A DNA stretch of 64,000 bases from the NCBI GenBank assembly GCA_010692425.1, contig JAAHHJ010000017.1:62001-126000 (forward strand), read 5' to 3'. Within the stretch, counting starts at the first letter, position 1. Each line of letters opens with the position of its first letter. A model generated the notes under the pieces. That model was not told where the DNA came from and did no database searches. It saw only the letters and a program-made list of their open reading frames with translations. Source of the stretch: Symploca sp. SIO3C6 (lineage in GTDB: Bacteria > Cyanobacteriota > Cyanobacteriia > Cyanobacteriales > Coleofasciculaceae). Below are positions 35,636-44,689 of the stretch, piece after piece. A program made the position numbers and the translations under genes.

Positions 35636-37735
35636 TTATTTTCTGGGTTTACCATTGCCATTACCATTGCCGTTACCGTTACCGTTGCTGCGACCAGTAG
35701 TTTTCAGGACTCCTGTAGCTAGCTTACCGGGGACTTCCTGAAGATGATTATACTCCCATTTGAAGAAACCAGTACCGAGAGTAAGCGATCGCAACTCCAC
35801 AATGAAGTCATGCATCTCGGCTTGAGGGAGATAGCCACAGACACAATCCCAGCCTTTCCAATCGGAAATCGCTTCATAGCCGAGAATTTGCCCGCGACGC
35901 CCAGTTATTAGTTGGAGGACTTTAGAGGTAAATTCTATCGGTGCCTTGACTTCAATCGCCATAATTGGCTCAAGAAGCATTGGTTGGCAATTAGGCATGC
36001 CTTGCGTCATTGCTAAGCGTGCTGCTTGCTTAAAAGCCTGTTCGGAGCTATCAACGGAGTGGTAAGAGCCATTAGTCAGTGTTACTGCTACATCCACCAC
36101 TGGAAAACCTAGAGGTCCTTGTGATAAATACTCTCGAACACCAGTTTCTACACCAGGAATATATTGCTTCGGTACTACACCACCGACAATAGTGTCCGAG
36201 AAATCGAAGCCTTCACCACGATGCTGGGGTTTAATCTCAAGGTAAACATCACCAAATTGACCATGACCACCACTTTGATGCTTGTAGCGCCCATGAGAAG
36301 AGGTGGTTTTACGGATAGTTTCCTTATAGGGAACTTGTGGCCAACCTGTAGTCATTGGTAGGTTATACTTACGCCGCAGTCGGTCTAGAGCCACCTTGAG
36401 GTGAATGTCTCCTTGCCCCCAGAGGATAATTTCATTTGTATCGCCATGTTGCTCCCAGGCTAGAGAAGGGTCTTCTTCCAGCATCTTAGTTAAAGCCCCA
36501 GAGAGCTTGACTTCGTCTTTGCGCTTCTCTGGGGCAATTGCTAGGGCATAAACTGGCTTAATTGGTTCAGCTTGCGATAATTTCACGCCTGAATTATCAC
36601 CGCTAGCAACTAAGGTAGCCCCAGTTTGGATACCTTCTAAGCGTCCTAGGGCAATAATTTCACCGGCTGATGCCTTTGATATTGACTGAGATTGTTGACC
36701 CTGTAAGCGATACAAGCCACTGGGACGAACCTGATTGAGAATTATACCCTCGGTAAGTTGACCTTGCCAAAGGCGCACTAGTGAGAGTCTTCCACCTTGG
36801 GGAGTGTAATAGGTTTTAAGTACCTGTGCCACTACTTTCTCAGAATTACCATCAATTCCCCGTCGCTTAGCAGTAGTTTCAGGTGCTGGTGCTTCCCGCA
36901 AGAGGGCATCAATTAGATGCCTGACGCCATAATCTCGCTCAGCTACGCCCATAAACACTGGCACAATTAGGTCACAGCCCAATTCCATTTTCAGGTCTTG
37001 AAGAATTTCTTCCTGAGGCGGTTCAATTTCTTCTAATAGTTCTTCTAGGAGATGGTCATCAAAATCTGCTAAGGTTTCGAGTAATTGCGCCCTTGCTTCC
37101 TGCTCCTGCTCCTTCAAAGACTCAGGCAATGGTACCAGATCAGCTGGGGCATCAGGGTGGTACTGATAGGCTTGTTCACTAACTAAATCAATAAATCCTG
37201 TGACTTTGTCCCCTGTGCCAATGGGGTACTGGTGCAGCACTAAAGGACGGGCTGAGACTGATTTAATCGCTGCTAATAATTCTCGATAAGAGCTGCCCCA
37301 AGCACCACCATTACAGCTAAATCGGTCTACTTTGTTAATAAATAATAGGTGCGGAATTTCCCAATCATCGAGAAACTTAAATAGGGGAGACAGCGTTAGG
37401 ACGCGCTCAATTACTGGTTCACAAACAACGATCGCGGCATCGACGCCAATTAAAGCATTGTAGGTTTCTTGGGCAAACTCAATTGAGCCTGGGCAATCTA
37501 GAAAGGTGAAGTCAATACCCCGATATTGGGTAGTAGCGACAGTTACCTCCACGCTCATGTGGCGCTCGCGTGCTTCGGCTGCACTATCACCTACTGTATT
37601 GCCGTCTTTAATATTGCCTTTGCGAGAAATCGCACCAGTCACAGACAATAAGCTCTCCAACAAAGTGGTTTTGCCACTTAAATAGGGACCGACAATTGCC
37701 ACATTACGGGTAGCAGAAACGACTTTTTCGTTCAT
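35636..37735 (-). CDS. EF-G-like translation GTPase
   Basis: 699 residues with five EF-G domains: the GTPase with G1 GPYLSGKTT, G3 DCPG, G4 NKVD; domain II (VLKTYYTPQGGRLSLVRLW); domain IV (SHGRYKHQSGGHGQFGDVYL); domain V (EPIMAIEVKAPIEFTSKVLQ). It belongs to the second EF-G-like branch found in cyanobacteria and plastid-related lineages rather than the str-operon EF-G, because G1 has LSGKTT and the effector loop differs. The C terminus ends in an Asn-Gly repeat (SNGNGNGNGNGNGKPRK) from hexanucleotide DNA. The start ATG overlaps the stop of the isrB gene by four bases, so its original 5' region has been replaced by a mobile element. Confidence 0.9.
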   Translation of the reverse strand: MNEKVVSATRNVAIVGPYLSGKTTLLESLLSVTGAISRKGNIKDGNTVGDSAAEARERHMSVEVTVATTQYRGIDFTFLDCPGSIEFAQETYNALIGVDAAIVVCEPVIERVLTLSPLFKFLDDWEIPHLLFINKVDRFSCNGGAWGSSYRELLAAIKSVSARPLVLHQYPIGTGDKVTGFIDLVSEQAYQYHPDAPADLVPLPESLKEQEQEARAQLLETLADFDDHLLEELLEEIEPPQEEILQDLKMELGCDLIVPVFMGVAERDYGVRHLIDALLREAPAPETTAKRRGIDGNSEKVVAQVLKTYYTPQGGRLSLVRLWQGQLTEGIILNQVRPSGLYRLQGQQSQSISKASAGEIIALGRLEGIQTGATLVASGDNSGVKLSQAEPIKPVYALAIAPEKRKDEVKLSGALTKMLEEDPSLAWEQHGDTNEIILWGQGDIHLKVALDRLRRKYNLPMTTGWPQVPYKETIRKTTSSHGRYKHQSGGHGQFGDVYLEIKPQHRGEGFDFSDTIVGGVVPKQYIPGVETGVREYLSQGPLGFPVVDVAVTLTNGSYHSVDSSEQAFKQAARLAMTQGMPNCQPMLLEPIMAIEVKAPIEFTSKVLQLITGRRGQILGYEAISDWKGWDCVCGYLPQAEMHDFIVELRSLTLGTGFFKWEYNHLQEVPGKLATGVLKTTGRSNGNGNGNGNGNGKPRK

Positions 37736-38865
37736 CTTTCTTCGCGGCGGTCGCCCCTCGCTTTTAGCGACGGGAGGAAAGCCGCGCCTCCGACTAATGG
37801 TTTACAAATTAATCCTGTGCTACGTCTTAGTAGCTTGGTTTTCTTGACAGAAAACTGCCCTAATCGCTTCGAGTTAAAATCTGATACCGAAACTTGTGTT
37901 TTGGTGTCTCCCGATACCCAGCCCCGATATTTAACCCCTTTGCGCTCTGTCTCGACGAAGTCTCCCTTTCTAAGACCGTGGCAAGTTACTGTCGCGCCAT
38001 ATTTGCGACGCTTTCCACCCTTGGCGAACACCATTAGATGTAGCTGTCTACGGCTAACGGGAGGTCGCTTAACGACTAAAAACGGAGCTGGGGTAACTTG
38101 ACAAATACCTTGCCAGTAACCGTATTTACCTCTCAACTCTTTCCATCTCAAAAAGTAATGAGCGGCTAGAGCGATACCATCAACAGCATGAGTGGCAGGT
38201 GTTTGATTAGCCTTGTTGGATTTGTCTTTAGTCAAACCCAAGTATTGCCTGAGGTTTGAAGTTTCCCAGCCATACCTGGTAGTAACTGGCGCTAGTTGTG
38301 GCAACCACTCCTCAATCATGACTTTTTGACCTACCATTGCTGGACTAAAGCCTTTGTTCCCCTTAGCCTTAATGTATTCGTACACAATACCGCTAACTGG
38401 AAACAGCTCGGTTAATTCTTTAACGACACGGTACTCAAGTTGTCTATTGGAACGAATACTAGGAGGGAGCTTTCTAGCCTTGCGATTGTTAAAGCGTACT
38501 TGTCTATGTGAACGTTGGTTGTAGGGTAACTTGCGATTAATTCGTCTGCCTCTACGCCCACGCCGCATCATTCTACGGTCTGACATTCGCTTTGTAACAC
38601 TCTTAAAAGGTAACTCAAGATGGGCAGTAAAAAGGGTTGCTTTGACAGATTGAACACCTATCCCAGTAAATAGTTTTCCAGGGTCAATACCAACAGCTAT
38701 AGGTTGGGTTTTAGTATCAGCATCTATTGTTAATTGGATAGCAAACTGTTGCAGGTCATTCCGGTAGATTCGTGCCTTACCTTCCTTTAGCCATCGCCTT
38801 GCACGACTAGGCTTGGTCGGCATTAAAGGCTTGCCGAATTTACTGATAACGGGTACACGATACAT
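37732..38865 (-). CDS. isrB: IsrB-type RNA-guided nickase (RuvC only, no HNH)
   Basis: 377 residues of the IscB/IsrB ancestor family of Cas9. The N-terminal PLMP/RRXRR domain is GKPLMPTKPSRARRWLKEGK (11-30). RuvC-I is GIDPGKLFTGIG with D61; the Arg-rich bridge helix is RRMMRRGRRGRRINRK (97-112); RuvC-II is IVYEYIKAKG with E163; RuvC-III is ATHAVDGIALAA with H226 and D229. Only about 60 residues lie between RuvC-II and III, leaving no room for an HNH domain, which defines IsrB and predicts nicking of the non-target strand. All catalytic residues are present, so it may be active. The last about 20 codons overlap the element's end hairpin. Confidence 0.9.
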   Translation of the reverse strand: MYRVPVISKFGKPLMPTKPSRARRWLKEGKARIYRNDLQQFAIQLTIDADTKTQPIAVGIDPGKLFTGIGVQSVKATLFTAHLELPFKSVTKRMSDRRMMRRGRRGRRINRKLPYNQRSHRQVRFNNRKARKLPPSIRSNRQLEYRVVKELTELFPVSGIVYEYIKAKGNKGFSPAMVGQKVMIEEWLPQLAPVTTRYGWETSNLRQYLGLTKDKSNKANQTPATHAVDGIALAAHYFLRWKELRGKYGYWQGICQVTPAPFLVVKRPPVSRRQLHLMVFAKGGKRRKYGATVTCHGLRKGDFVETERKGVKYRGWVSGDTKTQVSVSDFNSKRLGQFSVKKTKLLRRSTGLICKPLVGGAAFLPSLKARGDRREER

Positions 38866-39075
38866 GGTGATAAACCTTTCGTGAAAAAGTTAAAAGTCCC
38901 CTCGACCACGCTTAACAAGATGTCCCTTCTACAGGCGCAACTAGTAAGGTTGCTTGTAAATAATCTGAGCTGGGGAAGCACTCAGAAGTACGTGCCAGTT
39001 AAGCGCTCAATGGTAAGCGTCAAATCTCTGTAAGGCTTACCTCTTACAAGCCCTCGCTAGAAGCGAGGGTTATTG
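37736..39075 (-). mobile_element. IS200/IS605-related element carrying isrB and its RNA
   Basis: The right-end hairpin (CCTCCCGTCGC/GCGAGGGG region near 37755-37790) and the left-end hairpin (CCCTCGCTAGAAGCGAGGG at 39051-39069) delimit about 1.3 kb. No tnpA transposase is present, so movement would need one in trans. The right end is shared with the 22.7 kb remnant. Exact cleavage sites cannot be set without a second intact copy or an empty site. Confidence 0.65.
38870..39075 (-). ncRNA. Probable omega RNA of IsrB
   Basis: The 205 bases upstream of isrB are non-coding and rich in hairpins: GCAAC/GTTGC at 38940, CTGAG/CTCAG at 38967-38988, GGTAAGC/GCTTACC at 39012-39041, and the strong CCCTCGCT/AGCGAGGG at 39051-39069. 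In IscB and IsrB systems, the RNA lies directly upstream of the gene with its guide at the 5' end, taken from sequence outside the element. The guide would then be about TTTGGGGGAAAGTAGTCAAT just beyond 39070. Boundaries are estimated. Confidence 0.65.
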
Positions 39076-39123
39076 ACTACTTTCCCCCAAAATCATTAAT
39101 ATTCAACTAATAAAGACTTGTAC

Positions 39124-39440
39124 TCAGTTTTGCAGCAATGCCCGCAAAAAGTTATAACTGAGTTGCTTTTTCCCACTTGATTCTGAAGGCGAAGGCGCTG
39201 CTCCAGTCTGTAGGGCAAACACGGCTCAACGACGCACGTGAGCAAAATTAGTGGTGGTATTTAAGTCTCTGTCACCAGCAAAGCCGCACTTGTTGAGAGT
39301 TAAATCTGCGCTCATCTAGTGCTAGAGACGGTTTCTTCTTTCTACAGTTTGAGCAAGTTTTGGATGAAGGCATCCATCAATTAACCACTATCAACTTGAA
39401 GTTGTATAGCTGGTATCTATATTTCAACCCTGAGCTTAGC
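39124..39440 (-). pseudogene. TnpB C-terminal pseudogene
   Basis: Minus-strand reading gives LKYRYQLYNFKLIVVN, a stop in place of the expected Arg (TGA, consistent with CGA to TGA), WMPSSKTCSNCRKKKPSLAL and DERRFN, then, after a frameshift, KCGFAGDRDLNTTTNFAHVR. This is the TnpB RuvC-III/zinc-ribbon end with both CxxC knuckles partly kept and the terminal D of RDLN. Tail: ALQTGAAPSPSESSGKK to a stop near 39124. The N-terminal two thirds are gone. It lies directly upstream of the IsrB omega RNA on the same strand. Confidence 0.85.
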
Positions 39441-39622
39441 GCGTTCTGCTCTCGAGTAAACCACAACCGTAATCTCTTTTAAGAGAAACATTATTAAAAA
39501 TTAAGTTAAACTAAATATAGTAAATACAACTAAACTTTTATTAATTTAAATAACTAATTGCAACGAATTTTCTCAAAGAGAAACAGAAATTGGCAAAGGC
39601 AAGCAGATCATTGTTCCACAGT

Positions 39623-40552
39623 ATGGAAAGTCGTAGAAAAGGTTTCTGTGTAGGCTTGAGTTTGCTGTTGCTTGGTAGCAGTATGATGCTAGTAACTCTA
39701 CCACTTGCGGCACAAACCTCATCGCCTGCCATTCCAACCATAGAGCCAACACAACCGGCAGCACTTGAGCAGCTAAATCAAGGACTGGCATGGATTGAAC
39801 AGGGCAAATTACCAGAAGCGATCGCAGCGTTTAGACAGGCGGTTCAACTTAATCGGCAGCTGGCACCTGCCTACTACAATTTAGGGTTAGCCTTACGCCA
39901 GTTGGGGCAATTGCAGGAGTCAGAACAGGCTTTTTACCAAGCAACACAAACTGACCCCAGCTTTGCCTTAGCTTTTGCTAACTTGGGAGCAGCACGCTTG
40001 GAACTTCAAAACCTAGCTCAGGCGCAGGCTGATTTGTTACAAGCACTAGAACTTGACCCTAATCTTGGAGTTGCTCATTACAATTTAGGTTTAGTACTCT
40101 CCAAAACAGGAGAACTAGAGCAAGCGATTAGGGCATTTAATAGGGCGATGCAATTGAGTAGAAACGCCCCAGAGCCAGCATATCATCTAGGCATCACCTA
40201 TTGGCAACAGGGAAAAATAGAACTAGCAAGAAAGGCGCTACAGCGTGCGATTCAAATCAACCCCCAATACTCAGAAGCACACTACAGTTTAGGTTCAATT
40301 TGGTTTAACCAAGGAGAGTTTGAGGCAGCTCTCGATGCTTTCCGGCAAGCTGCAACTGCCAACTCTAACTACGCTAATGCCTATTATGCTGCTGGTTTAG
40401 TATTTCTACGCCAGAACCGATTTAGTGACGCCGAGCAAATGTTGCAATACGCCAGAGATCTTTACAAAGCCCAAGGCAATTGGCAGTGGGCGACAAAAGC
40501 AGAGCAAGGACTCGAAGCAGCACGTAACTCTATCCCGCAGGAGCTACGCTAG
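39623..40552 (+). CDS. Exported tetratricopeptide-repeat protein
   Basis: 309 residues from ATG 39623 (the track starts 11 codons earlier at TTG). The signal peptide is MESRRKGFCVGLSLLLLGSS through AQTSS, then about seven TPR units follow (AFRQAVQLNRQLAPAYYNLG, ALELDPNLGVAHYNLGLVLS, and so on) to about residue 290. TPR superhelices bind peptides or proteins; no catalytic motif is seen. The earlier TTG would put charged residues before the signal and is less likely. Upstream lies the TnpB remnant; downstream is a convergent operon. Confidence 0.88.
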   Translation: MESRRKGFCVGLSLLLLGSSMMLVTLPLAAQTSSPAIPTIEPTQPAALEQLNQGLAWIEQGKLPEAIAAFRQAVQLNRQLAPAYYNLGLALRQLGQLQESEQAFYQATQTDPSFALAFANLGAARLELQNLAQAQADLLQALELDPNLGVAHYNLGLVLSKTGELEQAIRAFNRAMQLSRNAPEPAYHLGITYWQQGKIELARKALQRAIQINPQYSEAHYSLGSIWFNQGEFEAALDAFRQAATANSNYANAYYAAGLVFLRQNRFSDAEQMLQYARDLYKAQGNWQWATKAEQGLEAARNSIPQELR

Positions 40553-40659
40553 CTGAGGTTGAAGTAATTCAACTTGGATTATTTGACCAAACTAATTTAG
40601 TGGAATTGGAATCATCTTCTTATCCTGGAGATCGTTGAGTATCTAACGTATTGGTTGAG

Positions 40660-41265
40660 TTAATGCTTCAAAACAGCGTGCGATGATTGACGGCTGGTAT
40701 CCCAGAGCAAAATGCTGTGAAGACAACCAACAGCGATCGCCCATACCGCATTTCCCGCAAAAACGCCCCACAAAATTGGCAGGGTAAATCCTTCAACACC
40801 TCCCAAGGCAAATCCCGCCAGCAAAATGACACACTCATACAGAACATATCCTCCCATTAAAGCGACAGCCAACCATAGATAATGACTTCCCATAGGAGAA
40901 CGACCGAAGCTAGGTTTGATAGATGTTAGGAGTGTGACCAACAGCGTCCCTAATCCTAGTACCAATCCCCAGGTAAAGGTGTTGAGAGTCTGAGGATAGC
41001 TGTGAATGGTAAACCCCAAAAGTTGGTTGACAAACCACATAGTCATCATAGTTGCAATAGCACGGCGATGGGGAAGAGTCGCTCCAGCGATCACACCAAA
41101 ACCCACCAGAGGAACTGTGCAGGTATAAACAACATTACTGAGACTGCCTAGGGCGGTAAGCAAGAGGAACCAGAATTTACTCTGGGACACAGAACGGTAA
41201 GCTACCTCCCAACGAGCTGATAGCTTAAGTAACGGTGAATGGCTAGCAATTTTGCTGTAATGCAT
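40660..41265 (-). CDS. Unknown multi-helix membrane protein in the B12-riboswitch operon
   Basis: 201 residues with about five or six membrane helices (roughly 32-50, 54-68, 72-90, 98-118, 132-155, 162-185). The segment LLAGFALGGVEGFTLPILWG is glycine-rich and could line a pore. I do not recognise a named family. It is the last gene of a three-gene operon (26-base gap) behind a cobalamin riboswitch and a TonB receptor, so a role in corrinoid or cobalt movement across the inner membrane is a reasonable guess, not shown by motifs. Confidence 0.8.
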   Translation of the reverse strand: MHYSKIASHSPLLKLSARWEVAYRSVSQSKFWFLLLTALGSLSNVVYTCTVPLVGFGVIAGATLPHRRAIATMMTMWFVNQLLGFTIHSYPQTLNTFTWGLVLGLGTLLVTLLTSIKPSFGRSPMGSHYLWLAVALMGGYVLYECVILLAGFALGGVEGFTLPILWGVFAGNAVWAIAVGCLHSILLWDTSRQSSHAVLKH

Positions 41266-41291
41266 AGAGAAAACTCCTTTTCTAGAAAAAC

Positions 41292-42188
41292 TTAACTTTT
41301 TGGAGGATAGAGGTGGGCTGTTAGTTTGCGACCATTAACCAAATGTTCCTGTACAATTTGCCGTGCCACCTCTGGTTTAACTCGCGTGTACCAGGTTTGT
41401 TGGCGCAGTTCGGGAGAGCGATCATCCCCTGAGTAGTACACCACCGGTCCTAACTTGCAAACCTCCAGACAACCAGAGCTAATTACATTTACTTCTAGTC
41501 CCGCTTCTGCCACCGCTTGCTGCATTGCCTCACAGACAGGCTGCCAGTTACGCGAAGGATAGCAGCGACTAGAACGACAGACGGATAAATAGGGGCGCTT
41601 GAGGGGATTAGTGGTGTAAGGAATCGGACGGATTCCTTGAACGTAGATTTGTCGTAGTTCTTCGTAAAGTGCCAGCTTCTCCAGACAGGGCTTATTTTCC
41701 GGCAGTAGGTCTTCTTCCTCACCCAGAAACGGATTGGGCAAAAACAGATTCATCATCTTTTCCCCCGTCCCATTCCAGAACTGAATCCCCCAACTGCGTG
41801 CTTTACCATGTTCATTGAGGCTGCGATATAAGGCGGCGCGACCAACTAGACGCTGTTGGCGTAGATTGGGTGGGGTTTTCTGATGTGGACCACCCAGGTT
41901 TTCTTCTACGCACAAATGCAGATGCCAGGATTCGGTAGCAACAGTGAGATACCCATCGTAAACCACGCAAATTTTAGGGGGTTGGCTAAACTCCAACTCC
42001 AGAACGCTACCCTCAACCACATGCCCTAGCTGCACTTCCTGCCAACGTTCTTGAAACAGAGTGTACAATATCGGACCAAGTACATCGATCTGAGGGGAAA
42101 AATCTTCGTATTCAATCGTACCGCTTCTGGAGGCAGGTTCTGTATCCCGGCAGTTGAGCGGCGTGACCCAACGATTAAATGCACTCAT
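41292..42188 (-). CDS. (2Fe-2S) thioredoxin-like ferredoxin domain protein
   Basis: 298 residues. The first about 195 residues form an unassigned alpha/beta domain with YDGYLTVATESWHLHLCVEE and GPHQKTPPNLRQQRLVGRAA. The C-terminal about 85 residues are a thioredoxin-like [2Fe-2S] ferredoxin: SVCRSSRCYPSRNW gives C-x4-C and SSGCLEVCKLGPVVYY gives C-x3-C, the expected four ligands. Two-part proteins of this kind occur beside cobalamin-regulated receptors in cyanobacteria, and a redox role in cobalamin or cobalt handling is likely but unproven. It is 12 bases behind the TonB receptor gene. Confidence 0.85.
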   Translation of the reverse strand: MSAFNRWVTPLNCRDTEPASRSGTIEYEDFSPQIDVLGPILYTLFQERWQEVQLGHVVEGSVLELEFSQPPKICVVYDGYLTVATESWHLHLCVEENLGGPHQKTPPNLRQQRLVGRAALYRSLNEHGKARSWGIQFWNGTGEKMMNLFLPNPFLGEEEDLLPENKPCLEKLALYEELRQIYVQGIRPIPYTTNPLKRPYLSVCRSSRCYPSRNWQPVCEAMQQAVAEAGLEVNVISSGCLEVCKLGPVVYYSGDDRSPELRQQTWYTRVKPEVARQIVQEHLVNGRKLTAHLYPPKS

Positions 42189-42200
42189 CAGCTACTCTCC

Positions 42201-44312
42201 TTAAAATTCTGAACTCAGACCAATGCGAAAACTGCTACCTACCCCTGGAAAACCAGGAAATTCTTCATACTGTTGATCAAAAATATTGTCCCAACTGGCA
42301 TTGAATACCAGATTACTACTTACAGGCAATCGCAGTTTCAAATCCAAGGTAGTGTATCCCGGCAGAGATTCTGTATTGGTATTGTTAGTAAAAAACTCAC
42401 TAAGATGACGCAGCAGTAATCCAACATAGAGTCCTCGGTTGGTTTCATATGCTAGTCCTAAATTCAGACTATCAGCTCCACGGAAACTCAATTCATTACT
42501 TTCGAGACCCGGATTGCTATCTTCCAAAATCTCAGGGTCATTCAAAGTATAGTTAGCGAAGGCATAGAGATTGTTGGCTAGTTGGGCATTTAGCTCGGCC
42601 TCAATCCCCGTTGTCCGCACTTTGCCAATATTTGTGTAGGTACTAGGAGAGCCAAACTCAAAATTTATTAAATCGGAGATGGTATTGACGAAGAATGTTA
42701 AACGCAGTAAACCAAGATCTCCCAATTGCTGGTCAACACCAATATCAAAACTATTGCCTCGTTCAGGTTGCAAATCGGGATTGCCGACTACGTTAAAAGC
42801 CGCCAATCCTTCCTGGTTAACTATTTGAGGAGCTCTAAAACTTTTAGCATAGTTAGTTCTGAGGGTAGTAGATTTTCCTAAAGCCAGACGTACTCCCAAA
42901 CTAGGAGAAGTGAATGAACCATTTTCTAGGCTATTAAAATCTTGGCGTAGTCCCAAATTGAAGCTAAAACTAGGAGATAAATCAATATCATAAAGAGCAA
43001 AAATTGCTCCTTGGCTAATATTGCCGTCATAGTTCTCGGTGTTAGTTTCAGTGGCGAAACTGAAAGTATTATTTTCAGCATTAATATTACGATAATCAAA
43101 GCCATAGGTCAGGCTTTGGTTGGCAGCTAATTGCCAGTTATGTTGCACCTGTAGTCCTAGGTTGGTTCGCTCAATATCATCTTTTGTTCCAAAGGTATTG
43201 GGGTCAGGGTTGGTGAAATTGTAATCGAGAAAATCGGCGTAAATTCTACTGGTTAGCAGAGAATCATCTGCCTGTCCCAATTTAGCTTGCCAGCTTAGAT
43301 CTAGTAGGACTTCTTCCGTGTACTGCCTCGCCTCAGGGGTAAGGTTATTAAATTCTCCGGCACTGCCATCAATAGGAATGGGAACACCCCCAGCCACACC
43401 GAAATCTTTAGTGAGATATAAAGCATTGAAAATGAGACGGTTGCGATCGCCTAAGTTCGTCTCTAGTTTCAAATTGAGGTTGTTGTACAGAACATCGGCG
43501 TTTTCACGCTCATCTTCCAAATCAATTCTGTCAATCTCGAAAGGGAAGTCGTTCTCCGACTCCGTGCGATTGTAACTCAAAAACCAACCGATATCCCCAG
43601 TGCGACCATTGGTCTGAACCACCTGTTGATTGAAACCAAAACTACCCAAACCGACAGTAGGTTTGGCTTCAATCTCTTGTTGTTTAGGCACAACACGGGT
43701 AATGATGTTAATCACTCCACCAACAGCATCAGAACCATAGAGGGTTGAACCACCACCGGGAACTACCTCAATCTGTTCTACTACGTCGGTGGTAAATTCC
43801 GAGAGATCGAAGCCACCAAAAAAGCCAACATCATTAATCGGTCGTCCATCTAACAAAATTAAGGTCTGAGCGGTATTACCGCCACGGATGAATTGAGAAC
43901 TAGACGCTCCCAACTGCCCCCCTGCTGTACCATCACTGAGAATTCCCGGTAAGAATTTGAGGGCTTCTTGTACTGTACTGGCACCTTGAGCTTCAATTTG
44001 TTCCCGGTTGATTATATAAGCTGGACGGCTAGAGTCTCTGAGGGTGCCTTCCTGACGAAATGGAGTGTAGAGCGGTTGAGTTAATAGCTCCTCGGTTACC
44101 GTAATTTCAATTTCTTCTGCTTGTTCCTCAACTAATGGTTCTTTTTCCGCTTCGGTTTCTGAGTTAGTTGTCGGTTCCGGAGAGGATTGTTGAGCGTAAA
44201 GTGGTTCTTGAGCCTTAACTTCACAGCCCCCCATAAACATCATTGTTAACCCACTTAAACTCAGGCAGATACAGTTAGTTAACCAAGCAATAACGGCAAG
44301 GTTAGTATACAT
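42201..44312 (-). CDS. TonB-dependent outer-membrane receptor (BtuB-like)
   Basis: 703 residues. A signal peptide (MYTNLAVIAWLTNCICLSLS) leads to an acidic linker and the TonB box EIEITVTEEL. The plug domain runs from SRPAYIINREQIEAQGASTV to GSDAVGGVINIITRV; a 22-strand barrel with alternating hydrophobic residues ends in GLSSEF with the terminal aromatic. The cobalamin riboswitch upstream identifies the substrate as vitamin B12 or a precursor, making BtuB the best match. It is the first gene of a three-gene operon. Siderophore receptors look alike, but would not be under a B12 switch. Confidence 0.9.
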   Translation of the reverse strand: MYTNLAVIAWLTNCICLSLSGLTMMFMGGCEVKAQEPLYAQQSSPEPTTNSETEAEKEPLVEEQAEEIEITVTEELLTQPLYTPFRQEGTLRDSSRPAYIINREQIEAQGASTVQEALKFLPGILSDGTAGGQLGASSSQFIRGGNTAQTLILLDGRPINDVGFFGGFDLSEFTTDVVEQIEVVPGGGSTLYGSDAVGGVINIITRVVPKQQEIEAKPTVGLGSFGFNQQVVQTNGRTGDIGWFLSYNRTESENDFPFEIDRIDLEDERENADVLYNNLNLKLETNLGDRNRLIFNALYLTKDFGVAGGVPIPIDGSAGEFNNLTPEARQYTEEVLLDLSWQAKLGQADDSLLTSRIYADFLDYNFTNPDPNTFGTKDDIERTNLGLQVQHNWQLAANQSLTYGFDYRNINAENNTFSFATETNTENYDGNISQGAIFALYDIDLSPSFSFNLGLRQDFNSLENGSFTSPSLGVRLALGKSTTLRTNYAKSFRAPQIVNQEGLAAFNVVGNPDLQPERGNSFDIGVDQQLGDLGLLRLTFFVNTISDLINFEFGSPSTYTNIGKVRTTGIEAELNAQLANNLYAFANYTLNDPEILEDSNPGLESNELSFRGADSLNLGLAYETNRGLYVGLLLRHLSEFFTNNTNTESLPGYTTLDLKLRLPVSSNLVFNASWDNIFDQQYEEFPGFPGVGSSFRIGLSSEF

Positions 44313-44689
44313 TAAGGTTATTTTCCTTCTGGTTAATGGTTATGACCAGTAATTTCCAGTGATTGATTGCCAAAACTGTTACAACTCCCCTAGCATCTGA
44401 GCAAAATAGCGAAATTAGTTGCACTCAAACTTGCTCTAAGTACAGAGAATTATGCTTAGTTGTCACAAATTTTGTTGGGAAGTAGTTTGATACCCAGGAT
44501 GAAATCTTGCAAGGACTATGTACCTGATACAACCACTGATCAATAAACTTATAGTGGTTTGTCAGAGTGATCTACTTAGTAAGCCCTGCTATCTGATTGA
44601 GTTGCAAAGCTTTCTTTCTACCAACAGCTTCACAATCCGAGAATGATAAACTCTTAAGCTTTTTAACTAGCCAGTTAGTCATTACCTGT

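Noticed and set aside
39541-39791. Two reverse ORFs over the start of the TPR gene
   Set aside because: Antisense to a signal peptide and TPR repeats; no motif of their own.
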